Shown here one piece after another: positions 1-8,290 of a stretch of 64,000 nt of DNA. Position 1 is the stretch's first letter, and each line of letters begins with the position of its first letter. Origin of the DNA: Geothrix limicola (lineage in GTDB: Bacteria > Acidobacteriota > Holophagae > Holophagales > Holophagaceae); the NCBI RefSeq assembly GCF_030268085.1, contig NZ_BSDE01000008.1, positions 1 to 64,000 of the forward strand, read 5' to 3'. The notes under the pieces were generated by a model. That model did no database searches, had not been told where the DNA came from, and saw only the letters and a program-made list of their open reading frames with translations. A program made the position numbers and the translations under genes.

Positions 1-2822
1 ACATCCTGAAGGTGCAGCAGGCCACGGTCGAAGTGGTCTCGGCCACCACCCAGGTGGACAAGACGGAAACGGTCACCCAGACCAACATGGCCATCGAAGA
101 GATCAACCAGCTCATGTCCAGCAACCTGGACGCTGTGACCTTCCTGGCCCCCGGCATCGCCAACCCGGGCGGCTCGCCCCGCATTCGCGGCGGCTCGGGC
201 AACAGCACCAAGTTCATGCTCAACGGCGCCATGATCAACGACCAGGCCTGGGGCTACGACCTGGTGGACACCACCATCCAGGACATGATCGAGTCCGTGG
301 CGGTGATCCAGTCGCCCCTCAACGCCCGCTACGGCAACACGGACAGCGGCATCGTCTCCTTCGTCACCACGAAGGGCTCGAACACCTTCGGCGGCAGCAT
401 CCGCGCCAAGTACTACGCGGGCGGCATGGAAGCCACGCCCGTGGACTACCCCAATCGCCTGGGCGAGCAGTCCGTGCCCTACCCTTACGCCGATGATTCC
501 TCCCGCACCTACGACGTGGTCTTCCACGGCCCCATCTGGAAGGATCACATCACCTTCGCCTTCGGCGGCACCTACTCGCCCATGCATCCCACCACCACCC
601 GCATGGACCAGCTCATCCACGAGCCGGCCCTGCCCACGGATGCCGCGGGCACCTACTTCAAGCTGCCCAACGGATCCGTTCTGCGCCGCGCCAACACCTA
701 CGATCAGAACGTGCTCGAACCCGTGACGTCCAAATCCACCTTCAACCAGTTCGTGCTGTACTGGCAGGTCAATACCAATCACCAGGTGGAGTGGAACTAC
801 ACCCAGAACGACTACCGCGGCACCTGGTACGGCTACAACCCCATCAGCACCGCCGGGGGCGGCCAGGACGGCCTCAGCACCCGCGTCTGGGACCTGGCCT
901 ACAAGGGCATCATCGGCACCTCCGGCGTGCTGGAGGCCCGCTTCGGGCGGACCAACCGCCTCTGGCCCCACCCCACCACGCCCACGGATCCCATCATGGT
1001 CCGCTACGGGAAGAGCTCCATCCCCGACGCCAATGGCAACTACATCGCCAACTCCTACATGGACCTCAACGACAAGGGCTCCGCGGCGAAGTGGACCAAC
1101 GGCGCCACGTCGGATCGCGGTGACAACTTCTTCGACGACACCCTCGTCATCAACTACGAGCACATCCTGAGCAGCGGCTCCTCCACTCACATGATCGATG
1201 TGGGCATGGAGCGGCAGAAGTTCCAGTGGGACACCCAGACCCTGGCCCAGATGCCGCCCCGGAACTTCTACGTGCCCGGCCAGCTGGCCACGGACTACAC
1301 TCTGGCCGAAACCGGCGGCATCGATCCCGCCACGGTGAACGGCAAGTACATCGTCGTGAACTGGCAGGCCCTCTACTCCGATGTGGGCGGCGCGGGTTCC
1401 AAGACCCTCTTCGACAACGGCAAGCGGAACCTGATCCCGCGCGTCCGCGTCTTCACGGGCAACGAGAACGGCACCTACTACCAGCCCTCCACCAGCTTCT
1501 ACATCAACGATCTGTGGACCCTCAACCAGAACCACAGCATCATGGCCGGCCTGCGCAGCGACACCATGAAGCTGCAGGATGACCGCGGAACCCTCCACAG
1601 CTACAGCGTGATCACGCCCCGCTTCGAGTACAAGTGGGACGTCTTCGGCGACCAGAGCCGCGTGTTCAACGCCTCCTATGGCCAGTTCCACAACCGCGTG
1701 CCCGGTGGCCAGTTCCAGCAGTTCGTGGACCGCCGTCTCGCCTACGATTCCACCTATTACTGGACCGGCACCGCCCCCACGGGCAACCCCAACGCCCCCT
1801 ACCTGGTGGACAAGAGCGCCATCCTCGACTTGAACAACTACAAGAAGCTCGCCAGCTACTCGGGCCCGGGCACCTTCATCCTCGATCCGAACTGGAAGGC
1901 GCCCATCGCCACCGAGTACACCGTGGGTCTGCGCCGCAGCTACGCCAGCGGCATGTCCTGGCGCACCACCCTCGTCTACAAGACCTGGAAGAACCTCTAC
2001 GATTCCTTCCCGACCTATGCCAGCTCGCTGCTCGTGAGCCCCACAGATCCGACGATCTCGAAGAGCATCTACCATCGCACCACCATGAACGATCCCCAGG
2101 CCGAGAAGACCTACAAGGGCTTCGAGCTGGAATGGAGCATCCCCTTCACTCAGAAACTGCGCTTCGCCGGCAACTACACCTACGCCCGCACCATGACGAA
2201 CGCCGCATCGGTGAACGACAGCCCCAGCGCCGACCGTACGCCCTACGGCAACTTCCGCGACTTCTATGACACGCTCTACCCGCGCGACGCCTACAACCCC
2301 GTCAAGCTGCAGGACCCCGAGCACAACGCCAAGGCCTGGTTCGTCTATGACCTGAGCCGTCCCAAGGTGAAGTCGAGCATCAGCTTCCGCGTCAACTACA
2401 TCAGCGGTCGCCCGGATTACCGCTCGACCCCCATGCAGGTCGGCTACCCGACCGGCAACTGGGCCCCCGCCACGCCCCAGGCCCTCGGCCTGAGGAACAC
2501 CCTCACCCTCGTCCAGCCGGGCTTCACCCAGGAGGAGGTCTTCACGAACTCCCTGAAGTACGACGTCGAGCTGGAGGTCAAGCGCGGCGCCAAGGTGTTC
2601 GTCTCCATCGAGGTCACCAACCCCTTCAACGTCCGCATGGGCGGCTACAGCGACGGCAGCTGGAACGGTGTCCCCGCCTATACCGACAACACCGAAGTCT
2701 ACGGTTCCCCGAACTACCTCACCCACGGATGGCGCGCCTCGTCGGATCTGTCGAACGTCGCGATCGGGAACGCCCGGAACACGGCGCGCGCCTTCACGAT
2801 TGAAGCCGGCCTGCGGTTCTAA
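1..2822 (+). CDS. TonB-dependent receptor, 5' end outside window
   Basis: Outer-membrane beta-barrel receptor that would import a bulky ligand using TonB energy. The reading frame is open to the left edge, and the residues before the first GTG (position 12) look like the end of a carboxypeptidase-regulatory-like domain, so the true start lies upstream. The plug domain begins almost at once (PRIRGGSGN, then the NARYGNTDSG segment). The rest is a long barrel rich in aromatic and polar strands, and the protein ends in Phe (EAGLRF), the usual outer-membrane insertion signal. At least 936 residues are visible, consistent with the OAR-like receptors common in Acidobacteria. A small outer-membrane protein follows 11 nt later. 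The ligand is not shown by sequence; the glycosidase locus downstream makes a glycan or glycopeptide plausible, which is inference. Confidence 0.9.
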   Translation, partial: ILKVQQATVEVVSATTQVDKTETVTQTNMAIEEINQLMSSNLDAVTFLAPGIANPGGSPRIRGGSGNSTKFMLNGAMINDQAWGYDLVDTTIQDMIESVAVIQSPLNARYGNTDSGIVSFVTTKGSNTFGGSIRAKYYAGGMEATPVDYPNRLGEQSVPYPYADDSSRTYDVVFHGPIWKDHITFAFGGTYSPMHPTTTRMDQLIHEPALPTDAAGTYFKLPNGSVLRRANTYDQNVLEPVTSKSTFNQFVLYWQVNTNHQVEWNYTQNDYRGTWYGYNPISTAGGGQDGLSTRVWDLAYKGIIGTSGVLEARFGRTNRLWPHPTTPTDPIMVRYGKSSIPDANGNYIANSYMDLNDKGSAAKWTNGATSDRGDNFFDDTLVINYEHILSSGSSTHMIDVGMERQKFQWDTQTLAQMPPRNFYVPGQLATDYTLAETGGIDPATVNGKYIVVNWQALYSDVGGAGSKTLFDNGKRNLIPRVRVFTGNENGTYYQPSTSFYINDLWTLNQNHSIMAGLRSDTMKLQDDRGTLHSYSVITPRFEYKWDVFGDQSRVFNASYGQFHNRVPGGQFQQFVDRRLAYDSTYYWTGTAPTGNPNAPYLVDKSAILDLNNYKKLASYSGPGTFILDPNWKAPIATEYTVGLRRSYASGMSWRTTLVYKTWKNLYDSFPTYASSLLVSPTDPTISKSIYHRTTMNDPQAEKTYKGFELEWSIPFTQKLRFAGNYTYARTMTNAASVNDSPSADRTPYGNFRDFYDTLYPRDAYNPVKLQDPEHNAKAWFVYDLSRPKVKSSISFRVNYISGRPDYRSTPMQVGYPTGNWAPATPQALGLRNTLTLVQPGFTQEEVFTNSLKYDVELEVKRGAKVFVSIEVTNPFNVRMGGYSDGSWNGVPAYTDNTEVYGSPNYLTHGWRASSDLSNVAIGNARNTARAFTIEAGLRF

Positions 2823-2833
2823 GACCTGGAGAC

Positions 2834-3424
2834 ATGACCATGAAAAAGATCCTCAGCAGTCTCGCCGCGGTGCTGGCCCTCGCCTCCGCCGCCTCGCTCC
2901 GGGCCCAGGACAAGGACGGCATCGTCCTCTCCGCCGCCATCCTCACACCCCACGGCGACGCCCTCGACCTCAACCGCCAGACCATGAAGGGCTACGGCTT
3001 CCAGGTGGGCTACCTCAGCCATCCCGAAGGCTACGGCGTTTCCTTCCTGACCTACTTCGGCCACCAGATCCTGCCGGGGAAGGAGACAACGGACGCCAGC
3101 ACCTTCAACCTGGCCGCCAACCTGGTGGGTGTCGATCTCAACTACAAGATCGACGGCACGCCCCTCAGCATCTACACGGGCCCCTCCATCCACCAGTGGC
3201 AGGTGGAGCGCCGCGGCGGCGATCCCGTCACCGCCAACCAGGGCGATCAGAACTGGAAGCTGGGTTGGCGCCTCGGCGTGAAATACGTCATCAACGAGGA
3301 CTGGTCCGTGTCCACGGGCTTCACGCAGACCCAGTGGCGCAGCCGCGCCGACCTGGACTACACGCCAGGCCTGAACCCCAGCCGCCCGGCCTACTGGACC
3401 TTCCAGGCCAACTACCGTTTCTGA
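2834..3424 (+). CDS. Small outer-membrane beta-barrel-like protein
   Basis: A 196-residue secreted protein. It begins with a clear Sec signal peptide (Lys-Lys, hydrophobic stretch, cleavage near SLRAQ). The mature part has alternating aromatic and polar residues and ends in a terminal aromatic (FQANYRF), as in eight-stranded outer-membrane barrels. The start ATG lies 9 nt after the receptor's stop codon and the pair ends at a strong hairpin terminator, so the two genes are probably one transcript. The family is not recognised with certainty. A role as a partner or accessory of the preceding receptor is inference from position only. Confidence 0.75.
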   Translation: MTMKKILSSLAAVLALASAASLRAQDKDGIVLSAAILTPHGDALDLNRQTMKGYGFQVGYLSHPEGYGVSFLTYFGHQILPGKETTDASTFNLAANLVGVDLNYKIDGTPLSIYTGPSIHQWQVERRGGDPVTANQGDQNWKLGWRLGVKYVINEDWSVSTGFTQTQWRSRADLDYTPGLNPSRPAYWTFQANYRF

Positions 3425-3434
3425 ACTGAATGCG

Positions 3435-3473
3435 CCACCACGAAGGCTTGGAACCCCCGAGCCTTCGTGGTGG
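3435..3473 (+). terminator. Intrinsic terminator after receptor operon
   Basis: Perfect 14-bp inverted repeat (CCACCACGAAGGCT at 3435-3448, complement at 3460-3473) with an 11-nt loop, starting 10 nt after the stop codon of the small outer-membrane protein. The downstream side is only weakly T-rich (TTCCTT). Confidence 0.8.
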
Positions 3474-3599
3474 TTCCTTGCCCGCCAGGGATTCCCTTCC
3501 CGCCCTCTCGATCGCCCGCGCATGCCCAGCTCCACCCACCAGCACCGCCGCTCCAGTGCCGCGCCCGACACTCCGAAGGCGCCATTCCCCTGGGTTCAG

Positions 3600-3625
3600 G
3601 CCTCGCTCGATGGGCGGGGCTTTTT
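3600..3625 (+). terminator. Hairpin plus T-run upstream of GH109 gene
   Basis: A 7-bp GC-rich hairpin (left arm 3600-3606, right arm 3614-3620, one G-T pair) is followed directly by five T residues at 3621-3625. It ends 15 nt before the start codon of the GH109 gene. It could be a second terminator for the receptor operon or a leader attenuator for the glycan genes. The sequence alone does not decide. Confidence 0.5.
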
Positions 3626-3640
3626 CGTTTCAGAGGTCCC

Positions 3641-5008
3641 ATGAGCCAGTCCGCCATCTCACGCCGTTTCTTCCTGCAGGCCAGCGCCCTGGCAGGTGCC
3701 ACCGCGACCATTGGCCTGGCCGGGGAATCCAAGTCCACCAAGTCTGGCGCGGTGGCCCCCAAGACCATGATGGGCGTGCCCTTTGAGAAGGTCGACAAGG
3801 TCCGCATCGGCATCATCGGCGCGGGCGCCCGCGGGCAGAGCGTGATGAGCGACCTGCTCAACGTGCCCAAGGTGGAGATCCGCGCCGTCTGCGACATCGA
3901 TCCCCGCATGATCGAACTCACGAAGAAGCGGTTCTCCAAGAAGGGCCTGCCGGAGCCCCGGCTCTACGCCAAGGGCCCCCATGACTTCGAGAACCTCTGC
4001 AAGCAGGACGACCTCGATTTCATCTACATCGCCACGCCCTGGGAATGGCACACCGAGATGGCGCTGTGCGCCATGAACCACGGCAAGCATGCGGGCGTGG
4101 AGGTGCCCGCGGGCGTGACGATGCCCCAGCTCTGGGAGCTCGTCCGCACCAGCGAACGCACCCGCAAACACTGCATGATGCTGGAGAACTGCTGCTACGG
4201 CGACAACGAGATGATGGTGCTGGCCATGGCGCGCCAGGGCCTCTTCGGCACCATCACCCATGGCGAAGCCGCCTACATCCACAACCTGCGCATGGTCATG
4301 AACGAGCAGGACAAGGAGGGCCGCTACGTCAGCGAGGCCGCCTGGCGCCGAGCCTGGCACACGAAGGAGAACGGCAACCTCTATCCCACCCACGGCCTCG
4401 GCCCCGTCTGCTGGTACATGGGCATCCACCAGGGCGACCGCCTCGACAGCCTCGTCTCCATGTCCAGCCTCGAAGCCTCCCTCAGCGAGGACCAGCAGGA
4501 GCGCTTCAAGGGCCGCGGCGAGCACTACGTCTGCGGCGACATGAACACCAGCATCCTGCGCACCGTGAAGGGCCGCACCATCCTGCTGCAGCACGACACC
4601 GTCTCGCCCCGCCCCTATACGCGCCACAACATGATCCAGGGCACCAAGGGCGCCTTCGCCGACTACCCCGAGCGCCTCTACCTCGACGAGGTGGCGAAGA
4701 AGACCCGCAAGCACGAATGGATCGAAGGCGAAGACGCCCTGAAGCCCTACCGCGAGCAGTACGTGCATGAACTGTGGAAACGCGTGGGCGACCTGGCCCG
4801 CAAGAACGGTGGCCACGGCGGCATGGACTACATCATGTGCTACCGCGTGGTCGAGTGCATGCTCGAGGGCCTGACGCCGGACTTCAACGTCTACGACGCC
4901 GCCGCCTGGAGTGCGCCCTTCCCCCTCTCCATCGCCAGCGTCAAGGGCGGCGGCTCCCTGCAGAAGTTCCCCGACTTCACGAATGGTCACTGGAGCGGCA
5001 AAGCATGA
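3641..5008 (+). CDS. GH109-type alpha-N-acetylgalactosaminidase (Gfo/Idh/MocA fold)
   Basis: A 455-residue exported enzyme that, in this family, removes alpha-linked terminal GalNAc by an NAD-dependent redox mechanism. ATG at 3641 is chosen because it opens a Tat signal with twin arginine (SRRFFLQASALAG); an upstream extension would bury that signal. Next come a Rossmann motif (IGIIGAGARG, about residues 71-80), the dehydrogenase-fold core and the family-typical segments MMLENCCYG and YPTHGLGP. The length matches GH109. It starts the glycosidase run and overlaps the next gene by 4 nt (ATGA). GH109 also contains uncharacterised oxidoreductases, so exact substrate is inferred, but the neighbouring GH101 and GH112 genes favour mucin-type GalNAc glycans. 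Confidence 0.85.
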   Translation: MSQSAISRRFFLQASALAGATATIGLAGESKSTKSGAVAPKTMMGVPFEKVDKVRIGIIGAGARGQSVMSDLLNVPKVEIRAVCDIDPRMIELTKKRFSKKGLPEPRLYAKGPHDFENLCKQDDLDFIYIATPWEWHTEMALCAMNHGKHAGVEVPAGVTMPQLWELVRTSERTRKHCMMLENCCYGDNEMMVLAMARQGLFGTITHGEAAYIHNLRMVMNEQDKEGRYVSEAAWRRAWHTKENGNLYPTHGLGPVCWYMGIHQGDRLDSLVSMSSLEASLSEDQQERFKGRGEHYVCGDMNTSILRTVKGRTILLQHDTVSPRPYTRHNMIQGTKGAFADYPERLYLDEVAKKTRKHEWIEGEDALKPYREQYVHELWKRVGDLARKNGGHGGMDYIMCYRVVECMLEGLTPDFNVYDAAAWSAPFPLSIASVKGGGSLQKFPDFTNGHWSGKA

Positions 5009-5874
5009 GCTCGATTCTGCGCCGCGGCGCCACCCTCCTCCTCCTGGCGGCCGCGCCGCTCTCCCTCCGCGCCGACGAAAAGCTGAAGGACATCGCCTGC
5101 CGCTCGGTCCACCTCGGCTATCCGGCCCCGGAAAGCCTGGCCTTCTACAACGAAGTGAAGGTCGAGAAGACCGCCCTCGGCACCTACTTCATGGTCTGCG
5201 GCTGGAAGGACGGCTACTTCGGCATCCAGGAAGGCTATGACGGCCATCGCCAGATCATCTTCTCCGTCTGGGACGCCTACAAGGGCGACGACCCGGGCGC
5301 CGTGCCCGACGGCCAGCGTGTGATCCTCCGCCACCAGGACCCCGAAGTCCGCGTGGGCCGCTTCGGCGGCGAAGGCACGGGCGGCCAGAGCTTCCTGCCC
5401 TTCCCCTGGAAAGTGGGCGTGACCTACCGCTTCATGGTCAGCGCCAAGCCCATCGGTCGCCGCACGGAGTTCAGCGGCTGGGTTTTCGATCCCGCACGGA
5501 AGGCCTGGCGAAAGCTTGTCACCTTCAGCACCGTCACCGAAGGCCGGGCCCTGAAGGACTACTATTCCTTCGTCGAGGATTTCAAGCGCGACCGTGCCTC
5601 CACCAAGCTCGTGCGCCAGGCGGCCTACGGGCCCGGATGGGCGCTCGGCCTCGAGGGCGAGTGGCGCCTGCTCGACCGCGCCAAGTTCACCGCGGACCGC
5701 AATCCCGTGTTGAACATCGACGCAGGCATCCGGGATGGCCGCTACTTCCTCGCCACCGGCGGCCCCACCCAGAACCTGGGGACGAAGCTCTGGGACACCA
5801 TGAGTCTGCCTGCGGAACCCCGCCCCGCGAGGCCGGCGGACCTGCCTCAGGTCGTGCCGAACAGCCAGGACTGA
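5005..5874 (+). CDS. Secreted DUF3472-domain protein
   Basis: A 289-residue exported protein with a Sec signal (hydrophobic LLLLAAAPLSL, cleavage near RADE). ATG at 5005 overlaps the GH109 stop codon (ATGA), indicating translational coupling. The body carries the DUF3472 pattern: a YFGIQ segment followed by a FSVWD segment, then VGRFGGEGTGGQS and a TYRF strand, a beta-sandwich layout. DUF3472 proteins accompany polysaccharide-degrading enzymes, but their function is not established. Binding of glycan or of peptide-linked glycan is a reasonable guess from the coupling with GH109, not something the sequence shows. Confidence 0.75.
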   Translation: MSSILRRGATLLLLAAAPLSLRADEKLKDIACRSVHLGYPAPESLAFYNEVKVEKTALGTYFMVCGWKDGYFGIQEGYDGHRQIIFSVWDAYKGDDPGAVPDGQRVILRHQDPEVRVGRFGGEGTGGQSFLPFPWKVGVTYRFMVSAKPIGRRTEFSGWVFDPARKAWRKLVTFSTVTEGRALKDYYSFVEDFKRDRASTKLVRQAAYGPGWALGLEGEWRLLDRAKFTADRNPVLNIDAGIRDGRYFLATGGPTQNLGTKLWDTMSLPAEPRPARPADLPQVVPNSQD

Positions 5875-5933
5875 ATCCGTCCTTTGAACCATCACCTTGC
5901 CCGCCCGCCATCGGGGCGCTGAGGAGCCATCCC

Positions 5934-7361
5934 ATGACCACCACGCATCCCTCTTTCGTTGAAAGCCTGTTCAACGCCGCGCCGAAACGCCGGCCCAGGC
6001 TGGATCCCGGCTTCAGGCCCCTCTCGTTGGGGTTGCGCACCTACCGCCGGGTGCTCGCGGAGGAGAGCAGCCGGGACCGCGTCTGCATCGCCCTGGAACA
6101 GTCCCCCGAGCGCATTTCCAGGAAGGATCTCGACATCTTCCCGAAGGTCGCGGGCCGTGATGCGGACAACCTCCGCTACGTATCGTGGATGCTCAATTTC
6201 ATGCTGTGGTCCTGCGGCGGATGGCGCGTCGTGCTCTCCGGTCCCGACGAGCTGTGCCGGGCCGTGGCGGCCGAATACGCGCCCGACGGCGCCCGCGCCT
6301 TCGACGCCGGTCTCATGGGCCAGGCCTTCGGCAAACCCTTCGAAATTCGCATCGTGCCCGCCCCGGAGATGCCCGAGGCGACCAGCAGTCCTTCGGTATC
6401 GGGCGGCCACTTGGACGGCTGCCGCATCGGCTTCGACCTGGGCGCCAGCGATTACAAGGTGGCGGCCGTGAAAGATGGGGAAGCCGTGTTCAGCACCGAG
6501 CTGCCCTGGAATCCCAAGGTGGAGCCCGACCCGGCCTACCACTACACGCGCATCCAAGAGGGCCTCAGGCTCGCCGCCTCCCACCTTCCGCGCGTGGATG
6601 CCATCGGCGGCAGTTCCGCCGGCATCCTCGTGGACAACCAGGTGATGGTCGCCTCGCTGTTCCGCGCCGTGCCCGAAAGCACCTTCCAGGAGCAGGTGCG
6701 GCCGCTGTTCCAGCGCCTGCAGGCCGAGTGGGGCATCCCCATCGAAGTCATCAACGACGGCGATGTGACGGCCCTGGCCGGGGCCCTGTCCCTGGGCCTT
6801 TCGGGCATCCTCGGCATCGCCATGGGATCGAGCGAAGCCGCCGGATTTCTCGACCGCTCGGGCCGCATCACGGGCTGGCTGAACGAGCTGGCCTTCGCCC
6901 CGGTGGACGCCAATCCCGAGGCGGGCACCGACGACTGGTCCGGCAATCCGGGCATCGGCGCGGCCTACTTCTCGCAGCAGGCCGTGAACAAGCTGGCGGG
7001 GCCCGCGGGCATCACCTTCCCCGATGATATGGGCCTGCCCGAGCGCCTGAAGGTCGTGCAGGAACGCATGGCTGTGGGCGATCCCGCCGCCCAAGCGATC
7101 TTCGAGACCATCGGCATCTACCTGGGCTACGTCATCCCCTGGTACGCAGAGTTCTACGACATGGAGCACGCCATGATCCTGGGCCGCGTGACCTCGGGCC
7201 CCGGCGGCGAACTGATCCTCGCCCAAGCCAAGGAGGTGCTCGCCGCCGAGTTCCCGGAGCTGGCCCAGCGCCTGTCCATCTTCCTGCCCGACGAAAAGAG
7301 CCGCCGGGTGGGCCAGGCCGTGGCCGCCGCCAGCCTGCCCAGGGCCGGAGCATCGCGATGA
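5934..7361 (+). CDS. ROK-like sugar kinase, candidate GalNAc kinase
   Basis: A 475-residue cytoplasmic protein of the actin-like ATPase superfamily. The phosphate-binding loop FDLGASDYK lies near residues 165-173, the catalytic-type segment VINDGDVTALAGAL near 277-290 and the second nucleotide loop GIAMGSSEAAG shortly after, as in ROK kinases. The ROK zinc motif CxCGxxGC is absent and there is an unusual extra N-terminal segment of about 160 residues. ATG at 5934 is preceded by GAGGAG at a suitable distance. The stop overlaps the deacetylase start by 4 nt. In a locus that yields Gal-1-phosphate and GalNAc, a kinase is needed for GalNAc; this gene is the candidate, but substrate is inference. 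Confidence 0.7.
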   Translation: MTTTHPSFVESLFNAAPKRRPRLDPGFRPLSLGLRTYRRVLAEESSRDRVCIALEQSPERISRKDLDIFPKVAGRDADNLRYVSWMLNFMLWSCGGWRVVLSGPDELCRAVAAEYAPDGARAFDAGLMGQAFGKPFEIRIVPAPEMPEATSSPSVSGGHLDGCRIGFDLGASDYKVAAVKDGEAVFSTELPWNPKVEPDPAYHYTRIQEGLRLAASHLPRVDAIGGSSAGILVDNQVMVASLFRAVPESTFQEQVRPLFQRLQAEWGIPIEVINDGDVTALAGALSLGLSGILGIAMGSSEAAGFLDRSGRITGWLNELAFAPVDANPEAGTDDWSGNPGIGAAYFSQQAVNKLAGPAGITFPDDMGLPERLKVVQERMAVGDPAAQAIFETIGIYLGYVIPWYAEFYDMEHAMILGRVTSGPGGELILAQAKEVLAAEFPELAQRLSIFLPDEKSRRVGQAVAAASLPRAGASR

Positions 7362-8218
7362 GCCATCCGTACCGAACCTATGTGCAGGATCTGGCCCGCG
7401 TGCAGGACACCGCCCGCGCCCTGCCCCTCGGTGCCTTCACCTCGCCCGTTCCGGTCCACCCGGGTACGGATGCGCCCCTCGTGATGGTCTTCTCGCCCCA
7501 CCCCGATGACGAATCCATCGTGGGCGCCCTGCCCCTGCGCCTGCTTCGCGAGGCGGGACAGCGCGTGCTGGTGGTGGCGGTCACGCAGGGCAGCAATGCG
7601 GCCCGCCAGGCCGCGCGTCTGGAGGAGATGCGCGGCGCCTGCGCCTTCCTCGGCTTCGACCTGGTCACCACGCAGGAGCATGGCCTCGCGGGCATCAACC
7701 CCAAGGGCCGCCAGGATGCGCCGGAAGCCTGGGCCAAGGCCGTCGCCATCATCGCGAACCTGCTTTCGACCCACCGGCCGAAGACCGTGTGCTTCCCTCA
7801 TCTCGGGGACGCAAACAGCACCCACCAGGGCACCCACCTGCTGGTGGTGGACGCCCTGCGCAGCCTCGGCCCCGACTTCAAGTGCCGCGTGGTGGAAACG
7901 GAATTCTGGGCGCCCATGGAAAAGCCCAACCTGATGATCGAGTCGACGGTGGAAGACGTGGCGGATCTCGTCGCGGCCATCACCTTCCACAAGGGCGAAG
8001 TGGCGCGGAATCCCTACCACCTGCACCTGCCCGCCTGGATGGGCGACAACGTGCGTCGCGGCGGAGAGCTGGTGGGCGGGCAAGGCGGCGCCGCACCCGA
8101 TTTCCATTTCGCCACGCTCTATGGGCTGCGGATCTGGAACGGTGCCGAGCTCCTCCCCGCGGAGCCGGAGACGCGCATCCTCTCCGCTGAAGCCGACCTG
8201 ACGTCCCTTTTCGCATAG
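7358..8218 (+). CDS. LmbE/PIG-L family N-deacetylase
   Basis: A 286-residue zinc-dependent deacetylase of the LmbE/PIG-L family, which removes N-acetyl groups from amino sugars. The metal-binding HPDDE motif is at residues 48-52, and the second metal-ligand region is HLGDANSTHQGTH around residues 148-160. No signal peptide is visible, so the substrate is cytoplasmic. ATG overlaps the sugar-kinase stop (ATGA), so the kinase and deacetylase are translationally coupled. This suggests they act in sequence on GalNAc or GalNAc-phosphate, replacing the usual NagA/AgaA-type deacetylase. The coupling is seen; the substrate is inferred. Confidence 0.85.
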   Translation: MSHPYRTYVQDLARVQDTARALPLGAFTSPVPVHPGTDAPLVMVFSPHPDDESIVGALPLRLLREAGQRVLVVAVTQGSNAARQAARLEEMRGACAFLGFDLVTTQEHGLAGINPKGRQDAPEAWAKAVAIIANLLSTHRPKTVCFPHLGDANSTHQGTHLLVVDALRSLGPDFKCRVVETEFWAPMEKPNLMIESTVEDVADLVAAITFHKGEVARNPYHLHLPAWMGDNVRRGGELVGGQGGAAPDFHFATLYGLRIWNGAELLPAEPETRILSAEADLTSLFA

Positions 8219-8290
8219 CCCCCGCACCGGGCGCCGTCATTCACCGGACCCCGCCCGGTCCCATTCCGCACCGCCGCCGCAGAGACCACC

